Part shown: in pieces, positions 36,501 through 50,279 of the stretch | Layout of the letters: each line of letters begins with the position of its first letter | Numbering within the stretch: position 1 is the stretch's first letter | NCBI GenBank assembly: GCA_008933995.1 | Contig: WARS01000010.1 | Location: forward strand, 8,349,001-8,413,000 | Source of the DNA: Datnioides undecimradiatus | Taxonomy: Eukaryota; Chordata; Actinopteri; Lobotiformes; Datnioididae | DNA length: 64,000 bases | Direction: 5' to 3' | Translations under genes and position numbers: made by a program | The notes under the pieces: generated by a model | What the model saw: only the letters and a program-made list of their open reading frames with translations | What the model was told of the DNA's origin: nothing | The model's database searches: none

Positions 36501-39333
36501 AGTGTCATGCTGCTGATGCCATCATTGTAACCAGGGAGAGGTAGGAGGAAGGGGGGGGGGGTCTCCTCATCGCGCTGCGCTAATTCCACTTGTGTGAAGT
36601 CAGTGTACTGGTTGCCTCAAATGAAGGAACGTTACATTGATTTACGCCGTGTGTTATCTTGTGGTCATTTGCGAGGACATCGAGGTAATTGGTGACAATT
36701 CAAAAGAAAACAACTTAGCTGGATGGCCTGATGCTTCCAAGAAAGAGAAGAAAAGGAAATCATAACAAGATTGCTTGTGGTTTAAATTGGCCCCATACAG
36801 AGTAAAGTTATCCTACTAGCATGTCACTATTGCAGATTCCCCATAAAGAGTCAAAAAAACACACTTTGGTATGGAAATGCAACACAAAATTACAGTAAAA
36901 GGAGATGCATTCATCTCCTTGGGGTGGGTTCTGGGTGGAGAGCTTGGGACAGGGGTGAGGCCGCCAAGCAGTTTAACCCTTCTCCAATTAGCTCTGCAAG
37001 TCCTTTGATTTTAATGCAGCACCACAGACCAGCAGTACATGTCCCTCAACCCTCATTATTCCACAGCCTAATTTTCTGAGATAGCTCACAGTATCTCCCC
37101 AGATGTAACGCTGCTGTTAATTACCGCTGCAGAGACGCAGATGAGCAGTGTGAAGGACGGAGGAGGGAGAGTAAGAGGGGCCGGAGAGCGGCTGGACAGC
37201 TTTGAGGAGAGGCAACTGGACTCTTGTTTTATTGAATCCGTGCAACAGATCTGTGAATATGTATCGGCGTGCAAATCATCCAAACACCACCGAAGGGACT
37301 CGTGCAGCGGGAGAGTATGCTAATCAGGGCGGCGTTCCCAAAATAAGAGCACATAACTTAGAAGATATTTCTTGTTCTACATTAACGGTCATTGGGGAGA
37401 CAGTCTCATCTGACTGCTGCTTAAAGGATGAGTGCCTGCAGTGCCGCTCTGTGCACCTGAAGTCAGGAAATATATTTCTTTTTTTTGGTCTGTAGAAGTC
37501 GTATTGTTAACTGACACCTTACATGACATACCACATCAAAGGGCTCAAAACACAACGCGGCGTGGTGACTCCCAGAGAAAACCTAAACTCAAGTCTTGTG
37601 ATTCTATCAAGGTGACATTGCTTGAAATAAAATAAAAAAAAATCCATCTTCCTCTCCGCTGTGCAGTAAAGTCCTTTGTGACAGCGACTGGTGATCCAAG
37701 CACTTCTTCTTGTGCAACTGTGATGTACAAGAGCACCGCTAAAAGGCAAAACACGGGGGTTTCATTATTTAAATCATAGGAATGAGTAGGCAAAGTAAAA
37801 AGGGCATGGCTAGGGGATGTCAGGCCCTCAGTCACTAGAAAGCTCATAAAATAAAAAACACCACGAAAAGCATTCTTTCCCACACTTCCCCTCTCATATC
37901 CACACTTCATAAAAGTGCCAAGTGCAGCTATTCTAAACCCGTCTAATAGACCATAACTCTGCGCAATTAGGGCCAACTTAAATGAGGAGACACTTTTCTG
38001 ATAAGTGCATTGTTAAAGGGTTATTACAGGATTTTATTTTATTATTACAACAATGTGAGTGAGGAGAGTTGCGCTGAATTCGAGCCGTTATTTTGTAATT
38101 ATAAAGGTCATAAAAATAGCGAGATAACTGAGAGACGCATTATGCAAAAAGGCTACAAGTACATGAGTAATGACCTACAGTATATTCTAATATCTGTAGC
38201 ACTGTTGACTGTTTCCTTTTTTAAATAATTGCATAAATATGATCTCTAAAGGGGAGTAAAACTGTCGGGTATAATTTGTCACAGAGCAAATTGAACTAAA
38301 AATCCTATTTAAATGAGCAGTGTAATTCTATAAAGTGACCTGTATTGGTCGCCACACGGTCACGGTGCGTTTCCTCTCACTTCTCTTTACACTCTCACAT
38401 CTGTTTTCTTGCATTATGAATCTAAATGGATATTTCTGGCATCAAACAGTTTAATTATCCCCTATTCTCTCTGGCGTGTTTGTGTGTAGAATAACTTCCT
38501 AATGATATGTGACAGAGGGTTATGGTTTGGGGAGCACATAAGCCTGCATCCTTATGAAAACACTGTGCGTCATCATCCCCCAACACTGTGCAGATTTTAA
38601 ATCAAGGCTTCGTATAATTATTGTGCGACTGACCCGTGATGCTGGGATCAGACTGCACAATATTTTTTGCCTTCTGAGACGAACACTGCATCAGATTAGG
38701 CCAATATGGACTCGTAAATTATTGCCATAACTTGCCCAAGAGACATGGCGGACTGGATTACGATCTATTGCAGCTCGTTGTCTTTTTTGTCCAATTTGGG
38801 ACTTTCCTAGTGGCTAAAGGCTGTAGTTGCAACGCTAACATATGTCGAGAAAGTCATAAAATCCCACAATGCTCTCTGCAAATCAGCAAACCACAATGAT
38901 GTTGCTATGGTGGACATACTATACTACATTCGACAAAGGGTTTCCCCCGTATATATTTAATTTCATTCATATTAGGAAAACCTCTAAACATATGCCTCAA
39001 ATTCTCCTGTTCCACTTTATGAATCTGTCTATAACAAGATGTTTTTTGGCATCAGTCTAAATGTTCAGGGGGCTTCTCCTCCTGCTAGTCTCAGTAACTT
39101 AAAACATTTCGCTCTGTACACCAGAGTGAGATGAAGGAAAAGGAAGTTAGAGGAAAAAAAAGAAATCAGTATTAACCAAACTTAATGTATATAGGAGAAG
39201 CCATTTGAGATTCATTCAAAGCCAGTGGCAGCAGTAAAGGATTGTCAAGTTTCTCAGAGAAATATACCACAAAATATGTGAGTTAAATGGGTCACGCTTG
39301 AAGGAGATTCATTGAATTCCAGTAAAACTTGCT

Positions 39334-39400
39334 GCTATCTATCTATGTATCTATCTATGAACCTATCTATGTCTATGTCTATCTATATCTGTCTATCTAT
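39334..39400. repeat. Imperfect (CTAT)n tetranucleotide microsatellite
   Basis: CTAT units interrupted by GTAT, GAAC and GTCT variants. The plus-strand open frame across it is repeat-derived. Confidence 0.9.
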
Positions 39401-42088
39401 AAAAGTATTTCATTTTCACAAGGAGTTCAGGAGGTCATTGCCTCTCCTAGTGCTGAAACTGAAATATGTGACCTTGGGTTTTCTGTTTTTAGCCTCTAGC
39501 CTGAGACCACAAAGCCTCACCTGAGAACTTCGCCAGCTGTGCAGCAGTCAGTACGACTACAGATGACCATGTAATATATTGTTTTCGCTGTCTTCTTACC
39601 AGGGCTATTAAAATTATACATTCATTTAGCCAACTGCCCATTATTGGCCGGCCTGCACATGTAAAGGTTTTGAAGGCTAAAACGCTCCTGAAGAAGGTAA
39701 AGCCCGTAAATGTGTGGTGGGCGTGTGAGCAATAGAAAAGGTGAGCTTGGAGTGGCAAGGTTACCAGTCTTCAATATCTATGAGAGGCCTGTCCATTTAT
39801 GCGATATTGAGTTTTCACCGCCGAGGCCCATTTGCGTCCTGTTCCACTGCTCATTTTATCTGATTTACTAGGCTGTGCGTGTGCTATGGCATCTATTCAT
39901 CTGTGTTTAACATCTCCAGGGCCACGGGTTCACCTGCCTCGCCACATTCCCACTGGAGCTTATTAACCGTTGTCGCTAACGGGAGCACTCCTAGTTAATT
40001 ACATAAATGGATATGTACACGCCAAAATGTAGCACATCCTGGTTTTATCTCCTAAATCATTTCACATAAATCTGACTCAATGTCCCCCGAGCAACGGCTC
40101 CCGACAATGATTGCACAGTTCACTCCTGCTTCTTTCAGGTTATTTTCTCAGGTTGGACTCACATGCTGTGTGTTGATGCGGAGCCCTGAAACATCAGAAG
40201 GTGAGCTACAGATGAACGTGTAAATATAAAGCTGTGTACTTTTTCTTTAACCTACAAGTTGGTAAAAAGAAAAGGACCACAAATCAACTGATATAATGAA
40301 TGAAATGTGTATACTGTAAATGAAGTGGCAGAAGTTTTAAACTATTTTTAACTGCGTTTTAAAAACACTTTTTCAACAGTTTTATAAAAAGCAGAGACGG
40401 AAAAGTCTGAAAAGAATATAAATATAGAAATATATATATATAAAAATATGTATTTAGTCGTATTTTTTACTGTTTTACATTAATAGGTGAAACAATGCAG
40501 TCTAAGGTTGTTTCAGGAGAGGTATTTATCAGTACTTAGCTATGTTGATCCAACTGTACTGATGTCATTTAAACTGCCTGGTGCATTCTCCCTCTGTTAG
40601 CTCAACGGGACTTTGGTAAAAGGAACGGCTTAGATAAAACCAACATTTCATAGACGGAGCTTGATTGCTTTCCTGAGCTGCCTGATGCAACCTGCTTTAC
40701 AGTACAAACAAGGAAGAGGTGAAAAGACGGACGGGCGAACTCACACGAGCACACCGAGCTGGCAGTGTTTGCTTCAGCCATGAGTCATCGTTTTTTTGTT
40801 CTGTTTTGTTTTTTGCTTTATAGCTGATCCATCACAGAAAATGAAAAGTTAAAGGTAAAAAAAAAAAAGGCTTCTCGCCTGATGCAGTCAGTTCTGTTCG
40901 AATAGATGCAAGTTTACCGGCTTACCATTGCACTTGGCTTAGATATCAAGAGACTTCTTTAAAGCCCCTAACAGCATGCAAAGTGACCAACGGTGAGGCA
41001 GTTATTAATATTTTCTTTTATGTGCAAGACAGGAAAACTCCCACCTCCCTCTCACCCTCACGTAATGAAATGCACGAGCCGATGAAATAATCAAAATTAT
41101 TATAAATATGCTGACAAAAATCCTTTGATGCTTAATAATATGTGTTGCTAAAAAGTATAAATAGAAGTCACAGGAGATGGCATTGTGAAGCAACTTCTCT
41201 AATTTCACCAAAAGTCGCACTTGCTTTCGAGGTAAGAGACAGAGAGGGAGCTAAAAATATCAGTATTTGATGTTAATGCCAAAGGAAATATGTGCAGTTT
41301 TTAAGAAAAATACTTTTTTTTTTTTTTGCGGTTCGTGTAAACACACTTCCTGTGAGCTTAAAAAGCTCAGACAAAGAGACGGAGGGTTGAATATGAGGGA
41401 TTTTGTTGAACATGTTGTTTATGCTCGATGGATTCCCACAAATTTCAGGCGACGGTAAACAAATAGAGAGGTTCTTACGTGCGTTTTTTTCCCCCTAAAC
41501 CGAACTGTTAATTGGCCTACTGCTGGGCCTGTGTAGGTTTTCAAAGTTCACTCTTTCTAACCTTGTTGGCAAAAATCAATTATTTCCTTTCAGCCCTGAG
41601 GTGCTTAACACGTCCTCTCCTTGCAATCAGCAGCTGCATCTGACTGGTTTTCATAACCACAAAATAAATAAAAAACACATAAATTGAGCAAATCCTGTGC
41701 ACTTGACGAGTAGCCAAGGTTGAGGCCCAGAGCACCGAGGGCCAAGTCCCTGCTTGTGGGAAGGCTGAGGATGGAAAACAAACGCAGCTGTTTGTGACCA
41801 AGGATTCATCACACAAGTTGTGGTAAGATTCAACCGGGAAGAAAGTGGTTTGGTTAATGTTCGTGGTCTTTTTTCTTACTTAGCCAGACAAAATGGGAAA
41901 GAAATAATAAATCCAAGCATGAATATGAAGATGTTATTAGACAGTCTCCCAGCTGGGCGAGACGACCAGCTGATGTTCGTCGCCCCGCTCTGCTTCACCC
42001 GCCATGTCAGACTGCAGGCTTACTCATGCAGAAGACCCAAGCTGCCTCAGTCACTTTAGGCCTCACTAGCTCAACCATTAATGTAATA

Positions 42089-42113
42089 TAATATTAATTT
42101 AACATTAATATTA
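42089..42113. repeat. AT-only 10-bp inverted repeat
   Basis: TAATATTAAT and ATTAATATTA flank a 5-base loop TTAAC. Perfect arms, but low complexity, so chance is plausible. Confidence 0.8.
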
Positions 42114-43479
42114 AAATCCACAATAAACTGTATCAGCCTGGGTGTCATATCACCCCGCGGTGGTTGAATTAAAGCACCTCCTGCTCATCCTGCATTCCAC
42201 TCTCACGCCATCGTGTAAAAAAGACGCCGCTGTCATTCACAACGTCAGACGTGGTGCAAACACTGAAGCAAAAGAGTTTTACTGACGGCTGGAGGAGACA
42301 AGTTCAGAGAGCAGAGTTAAACACAGTTCATGGTGGTTAGAACAAAGAGCGTCGAGGAGGGTTTGGAGCGTGTTTGAATACAACGCGCATGCACGTAGCA
42401 AAAGGTACGCAAAAAATAGCTGCCTTCTTGCCGAGCTGTTATTCAATATTCACAGTTACTTGATGCTTTCCACCTCAAAGAGTGCATCTATTTATTATTT
42501 CATATGCACAGAAGAGGGTAAATTGAACCCACTGATGCCTGTGTTCAAGCTCAGAACAATATAACCACGAGATTTATTTGTCCAGGTGCTTTCTGTGTGG
42601 TGGAAATTCTTGCATCATTCCAATGAAAAAAGCACAAAATCAAACTCTGTATTCAAGATAACCCCCAATGGGACAAATGGCACATCTAAATCCTAGATAT
42701 ATAAATTTGTAACATGTCACAGACTTAATGTCTTTCTTTGTAGGTTAGGTGTTGCAAAAGGAAATCAGTGATCCACTTAAGCCCTGGAGATTTTCTGTAT
42801 AAGTCTCTTAACTGTTTATGAGGCGCTCTCTCAGCGTGGAGGGACTGTCATGATTATAATAATAAAGACAATGGCTGAAAGAAAGTGCAGCTCTGCACTC
42901 GTTGTCACAAATGTTAATCACTATGTACAGATCAATGGCTTTATATGAAAGTGACTTCCACGGGTTTTTTTCCTAAATGTCACCTGGATTGTCTCGTTCG
43001 TGGAGATGGTGGATTTTTGTGCATCTGCTGGAAGGAAAAGCCCCCAAATCCTCATCTGATCATGGCTTCATAAGCTCCACGGGCCCATATAAAGGAGATT
43101 TTGCTGCCGACATAGCGAGTGGCCTCTTTACAGTCGGCTGTCTCTGTTCAGACTTCACCGCCGGTGCGTTTTGGGCAGCTTGGCATTTGCAGTTAACACC
43201 TGAAGGAATCTAATTAACAAGGGGCCGGAGTATTTAATCACGTCTTACGAGTTCACAGTGCACCCTGTACTTCATTTATTAAAAGTATTATGATTTTAAA
43301 TAAAGCCATCATTCACTGTCATAGCTCGGGCATTTTGTGCACACTGAAGGTCTGATCTTATAGTGGAAAGAGTTTTCACAGCGAGCATGTGGACGTGCGT
43401 TAAATTTAAGCTGTGCAAAGACTGGGTAACTTGTCACGTCCAGAACTCTGCAAAACTACAGACTGTTTACTGCTGGTGA

Positions 43480-43645
43480 TGGGTAACTAAGCACGTTTAC
43501 TTAGTTTAGATGTACAGGTTATTTACTCAAGTATTTGAATTTAGTACTATATTTGTACTCCGCTACATTTCAGAGGAAACATTGTACTCTTTACTCCACT
43601 GCATTTAAATCTGACTCAGAAAACAGGAGTATTAAAAACCAAACC
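43480..43645 (+). repeat. GTACTTTTACT-type dispersed teleost repeat, partial copy
   Basis: Contains TTTACTCAAGTATTTGAATT, TTGTACTCCGCTACATTTC, AGAGGAAACATTGTACTC and TTTACTCCACTGCATTTAAA. This is the well-known teleost consensus 'ctccactacatttcagaggg...tattgtactttttactccac'. It shares the family of the longer copy at 50.8 kb. Confidence 0.75.
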
Positions 43646-44423
43646 ACTGTTGAAATCTGGTAATATCACACTCTAGCCAATCTCTAACATGCACATGCAA
43701 CAAGATGTGAAAAGTGTTGCATCACATTAATAAGATTATCATGCCAGAGGGAGCTCAGAATGTACTGCATCACATGATTTCATGTGATTTCACAAGGAGA
43801 CCGCCACGAAACAAAAACATCAACAACAACAGGGCAAAAATCTAAACATCTGGATGAAAAAAGGGTCTCATTGGGGGAGATGTGGTCAGCACAGGTTCTC
43901 CAACCTCTACCAACAGTAGCATGCTGGCTAACTTTAGCTTCGGGGGCTAGACTTTGGCCAGCACATCCATACAACAGCTGTTTGTCCTCTCATTCACTTC
44001 CACATACACTCGTTTCCATGGATACCTCTATGCTGTCTCTCACCGGGCTGCTCGAAAAGTAGAGATACAATCAGTAAGATTTTTAATCCTTAATAGCAGA
44101 CATGTTTGAAATTATCAAGCACAAAATTAGTGGTCGCTAATGACTTTACGTGCTGATCAGAAGGTTTAACACTGGATCTGTAAACGTGTCTCATGACTAG
44201 ATAATCTGACAAACTTTGGTACTGACCACAGGACCTGGACCAGATATCTTATATATAAATTGTCCCCATGCTCCTGCAGTCTGAGCTACGTTTTCCCTGA
44301 CAGCTGCAGAGTCACTTTACAGATTAAGAGTTTTCATCATTCTTTTGTTTTTATTGATACACCAATTTTTCCACCTCCAAGCCAAGAGAATAAAAACTTT
44401 TTGGCAATATTTTGGACATGGCC

Positions 44424-44448
44424 TTTTTTTTTTTTTTTTTTTTTTTTT
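44424..44448. repeat. T25 homopolymer
   Basis: Uninterrupted run of 25 T. Could be the poly(A) tail of a minus-strand retroposon, but no body was recognised beside it. Confidence 0.97.
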
Positions 44449-45466
44449 AATTTCCGCTGGTTTCACATAGAGTCATTCCCCCTTCAGACCTCTTGATGGC
44501 TTCATTTAAATAATGGGTAAAAGTTCAAAGAGGTGAAAGTATCCAATATTTCAAAAAAAGAAAAGATGTTAAAATGAAATATCTCCCAAAAAAATCTAAG
44601 TAAACTTGTGTCATAAACCTTTTTTTCATGTAAATCACTTCACAACACCTCAGATTTATTCTGAGACCCCTGGACTGGACTAAACCACCCAATACTCTGT
44701 AGGACAAAGACATGACTTTGACATATGTGCATGAAACATGTTGCAGATAATTACAATATTTAGGGGATCCATTTCACAGCAGACTGAGGTGGATATATGT
44801 TATATGTTGTGTCCATTAATTATATCCAGTGGGCTGGTTGTGTGATTAAACTTGATTAGTTCGAGCGGCTCCTGATTTATTCTCTCCTGTACTTGCACCA
44901 GATGTCTGATAATCACGCCTACATCAGCTCCAGTGTTGTAGAGAGACAACTGACACCCGTGCACATGTTTTCTGCTACTAGATCTGCTGCCCAGATGCAT
45001 GACTCTCTTCAGGAATTAGTCTAATCAGTGACGCATCTGAACCAAATGTGGCACATAGCTGCTGAGAACGCTGTGGATCTTGACTGATTTATAGCCTGCG
45101 TCTTGGGCTGTAAACATATAGGCTTAAATTCCCCAGATTGCTAACCAAATACATCAGAAATAGCATTTAATGCTAATACGGCTGATGTAGATGCAGTTTG
45201 CATTATTCTGGGTGATGCATTAGGAAGCAGATCTGCCAGGATGAAAACCCGAGGTGGAATTTTGCTCATTTCTTCCCTATTTTCTTGCCAGATGTGGACA
45301 AATTGTAATGGGATGTGCTCAATATGCTGTGCCCAGGACAGCATTTGGTGAATTATATGATCCAAATGGTAACTTTTAAGAGGTGCTTGGAAATGAGGAA
45401 AAAGACAAATGGAGAAAAGCTGAAACACATGGTTATGTATGGCCTTGTAAGCAGCAGCAGATATTT

Positions 45467-45495
45467 TGTGTGTGTGTGTGTATATATATATATAT
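45467..45495. repeat. Compound (GT)n(TA)n microsatellite
   Basis: GT units (45467-45480) pass directly into TA units (45481-45495). Confidence 0.95.
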
Positions 45496-45654
45496 TTACA
45501 GCAGATACACACCACTGAGGATCAAATGAACAAAAGCATAAACTGAAAGAAATGTTTATCTTAATCTGCTGAACTCAAACTGTGCAAATTTGTAGTAGAA
45601 CAAACAAAGCGGATTCGTTGCAAATACAGCTGGATGTTCTGCAGCGGTTGGTTC

Positions 45655-45670
45655 AAAAAAAAAAAAAAAA
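45655..45670. repeat. A16 homopolymer
   Basis: Run of 16 A followed by further A-rich sequence (CAGGGAAAAAAAAGAC), no recognised retroposon body upstream. Confidence 0.95.
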
Positions 45671-48600
45671 CAGGGAAAAAAAAGACAAAAACTAATCAAA
45701 ACAAATGCCATGCATTAGTTACAAGTGCCCGGGCCTTGGCGGGAATGCAGGATGTTACAGCCCAATGACTTCCTCATTTAAATTACGACCGGGCAGAACA
45801 ACAACAACAATAACCACCCAAGACAGGACCGCAACCAAGACGCATCAGGCTGTAGTCCAAAGCATAAAAAGTTCACAGACTTTCTGAATGTATTCCTTTA
45901 ACTCCCACTTTACTTCAGCAGAAGCCCACCACTACTTTCTTGCTAATGTGACTAATATCATGTTTTTGTTATGATGGTCTGCTACAGCTAGAATCCGTAG
46001 TGTTCACAGGGAGTGATAGATTTCAGCCCGTAAGGTGGTTTCATATAATTACCGGAAGCCACCATGAATGTTGCACGATAAGCATGTGAAATGCCCGTGG
46101 TTTAAAAAAAAAAAAGACGTGAAGTGAAGTGAAGCACTGTAATTTCATCCAATTCGAAGGGTAAGCGATTTAGTGACTTTCAGCCCTTCTTACTTTAATC
46201 ACTTTAAAAATGAAGCTGATTAACAGTGGTGGTAGGAGGCACATGGTGCAGCATATTTCACTCCCTGCACAGCCTATTCTTTGATGTTGTTGTTTTTGTT
46301 TGTTGTACCGCCCCATCATTTGAATATCACACAGAGAGGGGGCTCCTACTCGGCCACTTGCTGCGCCTTTGTTGCCGTGATTAAAGCAGGTGTCGCGCAG
46401 GGTTGTGTTTGTTAATGACAGTTTGCATTTAAATAGCTGTCACTCGTCTGTCAAGGGGAGGGGAGGAGGGGAAAATGTTTGTTTCCGGGCCTCCGACGTA
46501 CTCGGAATGCATCTCTTTTACATAAGCTTAACCTAGCTTTGCAAATGAGCAGGCAAAGTTTCACAGGAGTGTACCTGTAAAGACTCTCCACTGATGTCGG
46601 CAAGTGATGAAAGTCCAAACTTTAAAAAGGGAGGCAAAGTGCAAGCTAACCCAGTTGAAAGTATTTGTTTACAGCGTGAAGATCTGAATATATTTTATTA
46701 ATGCACATTTCTGTTGCACGGCATAGTTAATCAAAACAATGTGAAATAACAGGGAAAGAGATGGGGATCATAATTGAAAAGCAGTCCCAGGTTTGGATTC
46801 CCACACGAGCCTTTGCAACCCTGAACAGCTACACATCATGTGCCTTCAGGTGTCCTTCTTCATAACTAAACAGCACATTATGATGCCTGTAGGTGCCTTA
46901 AAAATGACCTGTTCAGTATTACTTTGATCAGAATACATCATTTCTTCTGTGTCTTCCAGTTGGCCATTACAAACATTACACAGAACTGTTTTCTGATTCC
47001 TCACTAGGTTACGGTTTGTCACAAATCCACTAGCTGAAGGTTGGGGAAGAGTGTTATTATGGTTGATATAAACAACCAGACAAATTATAGGTGAAACTAT
47101 TAATTGATGAACCGATCAATCTGTCAACATAAACTTTTTTATATTTATGTTTTTAATCAACAAAATGATTAAAACAAAATCAAGAAAAAAAATCTGCAAA
47201 CGCATCAGTGTTTACCAGTTACCTGTAATCTCTTTACCAACATCTGGTTCACTGAGGAAATTCTGCTTTGGTAGCCTTTAAATCCCACTAGACTGTAACA
47301 AAAGAACTTACTAAATGAAACAATGCATGTAAGGTACCTCAACAGTTCAGTTAGAAAACAAACTGGACGTAAAAAGAAAGAGTCCACTTGAATGTCCAAG
47401 CTTAGTCCAACTAAAAATGGCCTCCTCATCCTGCCCTGCCCACATAACCCAAGTGAAATGTTCAAAAACACAAAAACAGAGCACTAGGCCTCACTTTCAG
47501 ATGCAAAAAACAATGCATTGCAAAAAGGATGAGAAGAAAAGGTCCAAAAGGATCAAACTCACCTAGTGAAGATCAGGAAATTAGTAATCCAATTTAGAGC
47601 TGATTCACAGTCCTCAGATCAACTGCTATGATCCTCAACCTTTTAAAACTACAGGAATCCACACAAAAGGGTAGAAAAATGAAGCAAACTGCCTTTTTAA
47701 AAACCTTTGTAGACAAAATAAAGAACTTACAGAACTTCACCGCTCAAAACATTTTTCTCTTTTTTTCTTTTTTCCCCACCCCAAACATTTCTCTCCTTTG
47801 TTCCACTGGCCACACCCCCTACACCTGTAACACTGACTGCCACAGGTGACACCGTCTGTGTTCCCTACAGGAAACATGGCACCAAAATAAAAGCGCAGGT
47901 AGAAGGGACAGGGTTAGTCAGAGGTTTGATCTTGCAAGGGTTTTTAATTAAAGCCATCCAGTTTGTTTTTCTATGAACCATATGTACTATATGCCACTTG
48001 GGGGCAGTGAAACAATGCTAACACAATCCTACCATAATGTTGTCTTATAGTATAAAGGTGATACAATAAACATGTGGCTTATTTGCACATCCAGCAGATA
48101 TAGGGGCATCATTTGATCTGTGCATTACTGATTCTTGTTTCAGCCCTGTTTTGTTCTCCACCTTTTGGAAATATTGGACTATTTAGCTAAAATGAAATTA
48201 GCCTAGAGCTAATATTCACTATTATCTTTGACTGCCTGCTTTTTGGAGCCAGGTAGGTTGGTTTATTTCAATAAAAATGGGTTAAAGGGGACAAGAGCTG
48301 AACAAAACAGCTCTAATTCTGCAAGGAGCTATTCCAAATGCTAAATAGTTCATACTGTTTATTAGTGTCCTTATGGAACTCAGCATTTTATCTAATTTGA
48401 TGTAGTAAATAGTGATAAAAGGACATTTCTGGCACTCATGTTCTACTGTTTTCATTTTACAGCCAAGCCAAAAGCTTCCTCGGCTTTATTTATCATCCAG
48501 ACACTGAGAAGTTTTATATTCACAACTGCCACACATCTCTGTATTTTACAATAAATTTGGAAGCCCAGAAGTCTGAGATTTAATGTGCCCGAGTATGTGT

Positions 48601-49065
48601 CATGTTTCCTAAAGTTTTCCTGCATTTTAATGCAATGTCTGAAAACAGAACATGGCCCGCAGAGACTTCATCATGGCGCAGTGTAGCATCCTTTCAGAGG
48701 AAAGTGACAACCAGGAGGCAAACATGACATTTTCTCTCCAGTAAAACAGGTGATGTTCCTGGGTTGTACACTTAAGTTTGTATTTTACAGGACACTGGAT
48801 GATCTCTGGAAATTAATTCAAAATAGCAACTCAAAATCAAGAGAGATGCCTCGCCGAGGTATTAACTCTAATCAAAGCACGAATGGTGTCGGGCCCATAT
48901 GTCAAGAACAATTGTATTGCCCTTGAAAAGCAAATTCCTCTTTACAATAATGGCCCTGCAATTGCACTGTTTGATTGTTTAGCTGCCCTTGATGGGTCAC
49001 CAACAAACACTCAGTCATTCATTCATGAGCCACTTTCATCACAACAAACTTGGTAAAAACAGAGT

Positions 49066-49095
49066 GGGGGGTGGGGTGAGGTGGGGTGGGGAGGG
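49066..49095 (+). other. G-quadruplex-forming motif
   Basis: Within 30 bases there are five G runs of lengths 6, 4, 4, 4 and 3 separated by loops of 1-6 bases, satisfying the classical G3+N1-7 pattern. This is the strongest such motif in the window. No gene or promoter is evident beside it. Confidence 0.85.
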
Positions 49096-49099
49096 TTGC

Positions 49100-50213
49100 C
49101 TTCTGGAAGTAATTAGCCATAATCATGCTGTTGCTGTAGCTATTGGTGGCATTAGCTTACCTTCGCTCTTAATCACTGTTTGTTTATAAGCACCCAAGGG
49201 TCTTAAAAATTTAAATACAAGCACAGGACTGAAAGTTTGGAGGTGGCTTTATGGATATGTATGGAACATTTTTAAGTAAAAAGAACAGCGGGTCCTGAAA
49301 TGGCTTTTGGCAGAAATGAGTGAACTTTCACTGGCATTAGCATTGCCACAAGACACAAACGGCCGACTTCTTTTTGTGTTTACCGACTTGTTTACCTTTT
49401 CATGTGTGTTTACCCAGCATGTCAGTTCTACTAAAAAAAAACCCCCAAAACACACACATCTACGACCTGCACCTCAAATCCACCATCGTTTTACAAATAT
49501 GTATCCAGTCTAAATCTATTTATTAGCACTGAGAAACCAGGTTGCTCATTACACTCACCTATTGATCGCCTCATCCTGACAGAAGGGAGATTAGTGGTCA
49601 ACTTTCAACTCCTCAATCAATAATCATCTCCCTAATTGGGTATTAGCAACAAGAAAGTGGACTCGCCTGTCACACAAACAAGGATAGAAAGGCTGAAATT
49701 CAGCTTTTCAAGGCAGACTGTTATTCATCCGAAGCTTGCTCACATACCTTTAATTTGAAATTAGGGTGGTATTCCTGTTAAGGATGTAGCATTTGTGCTG
49801 TCTGTGAAATATAATAATCCAGGACTTACTGAATAATGCTACAAATCCCACAGGATGGAGGCGCATGTTCTTCTTAATTTGCAGACTTTCTTCTATGGAG
49901 TTCTGTACTGGAGATGTTTGGCTCTGCAAAGGATTTTGTGGATATGAAGGGCATTTGTGGAAAAAAGAGAAAAACAACACATTTTGTGACTCTCAAATCA
50001 TTTTGAGGTGTCAACATGAAATAGAGAGGAAAAAAAAGACAAAAGTTGTATTTTTCATATTTCTTCTTCACAAGGTCATGACACTCAAGCTGCACTGCTC
50101 TGATTGACTCCAAAACTACTGAAAAGCCTTTGCATTCTTTTGGTGTACATGGCATTTATCTGTAATTGATTTGTCTCAGCCACTGTGAATGCCATACACC
50201 ATGAGCACATTCG

Positions 50214-50279
<66 letters not shown>

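Larger units (their letters stand above)
29630..43470. other. Non-coding stretch
   Basis: About 14 kb without a supportable gene on either strand. It holds AT-rich unique DNA, an imperfect 13-bp inverted repeat (31183-31227), (ATA)n at 32.15 kb, an 11-bp perfect inverted repeat at 33.5 kb, a G11 run (36551-36561), a plus-strand frame at 37141-37323 behind an AG-like acceptor, TATC repeats at 39.3 kb, and (TA)n near 40.43 kb. Several blocks rich in ATTA/TAAT words could be conserved regulatory DNA, but that is only an impression. Confidence 0.5.
43650..49060. other. Non-coding stretch
   Basis: No gene could be supported. It includes T25, A16 and GT/TA tracts (listed separately), a GAAGT-type short repeat near 46.12 kb, a possible diverged ATTAATTGATGAACCGATCAA repeat near 47.10 kb, and complex unique sequence (for example 45.16-45.38, 46.37-46.6 and 48.84-48.99 kb) that reads like candidate conserved non-coding elements. 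The 124-codon minus frame at 45141-45515 runs into the TA/GT microsatellite and is not a gene. Confidence 0.5.

Noticed and set aside
45141..45515. 124-codon minus-strand frame.
   Set aside because: Starts in a TA/GT microsatellite (YIYIYTHTH) and has no recognisable domain.
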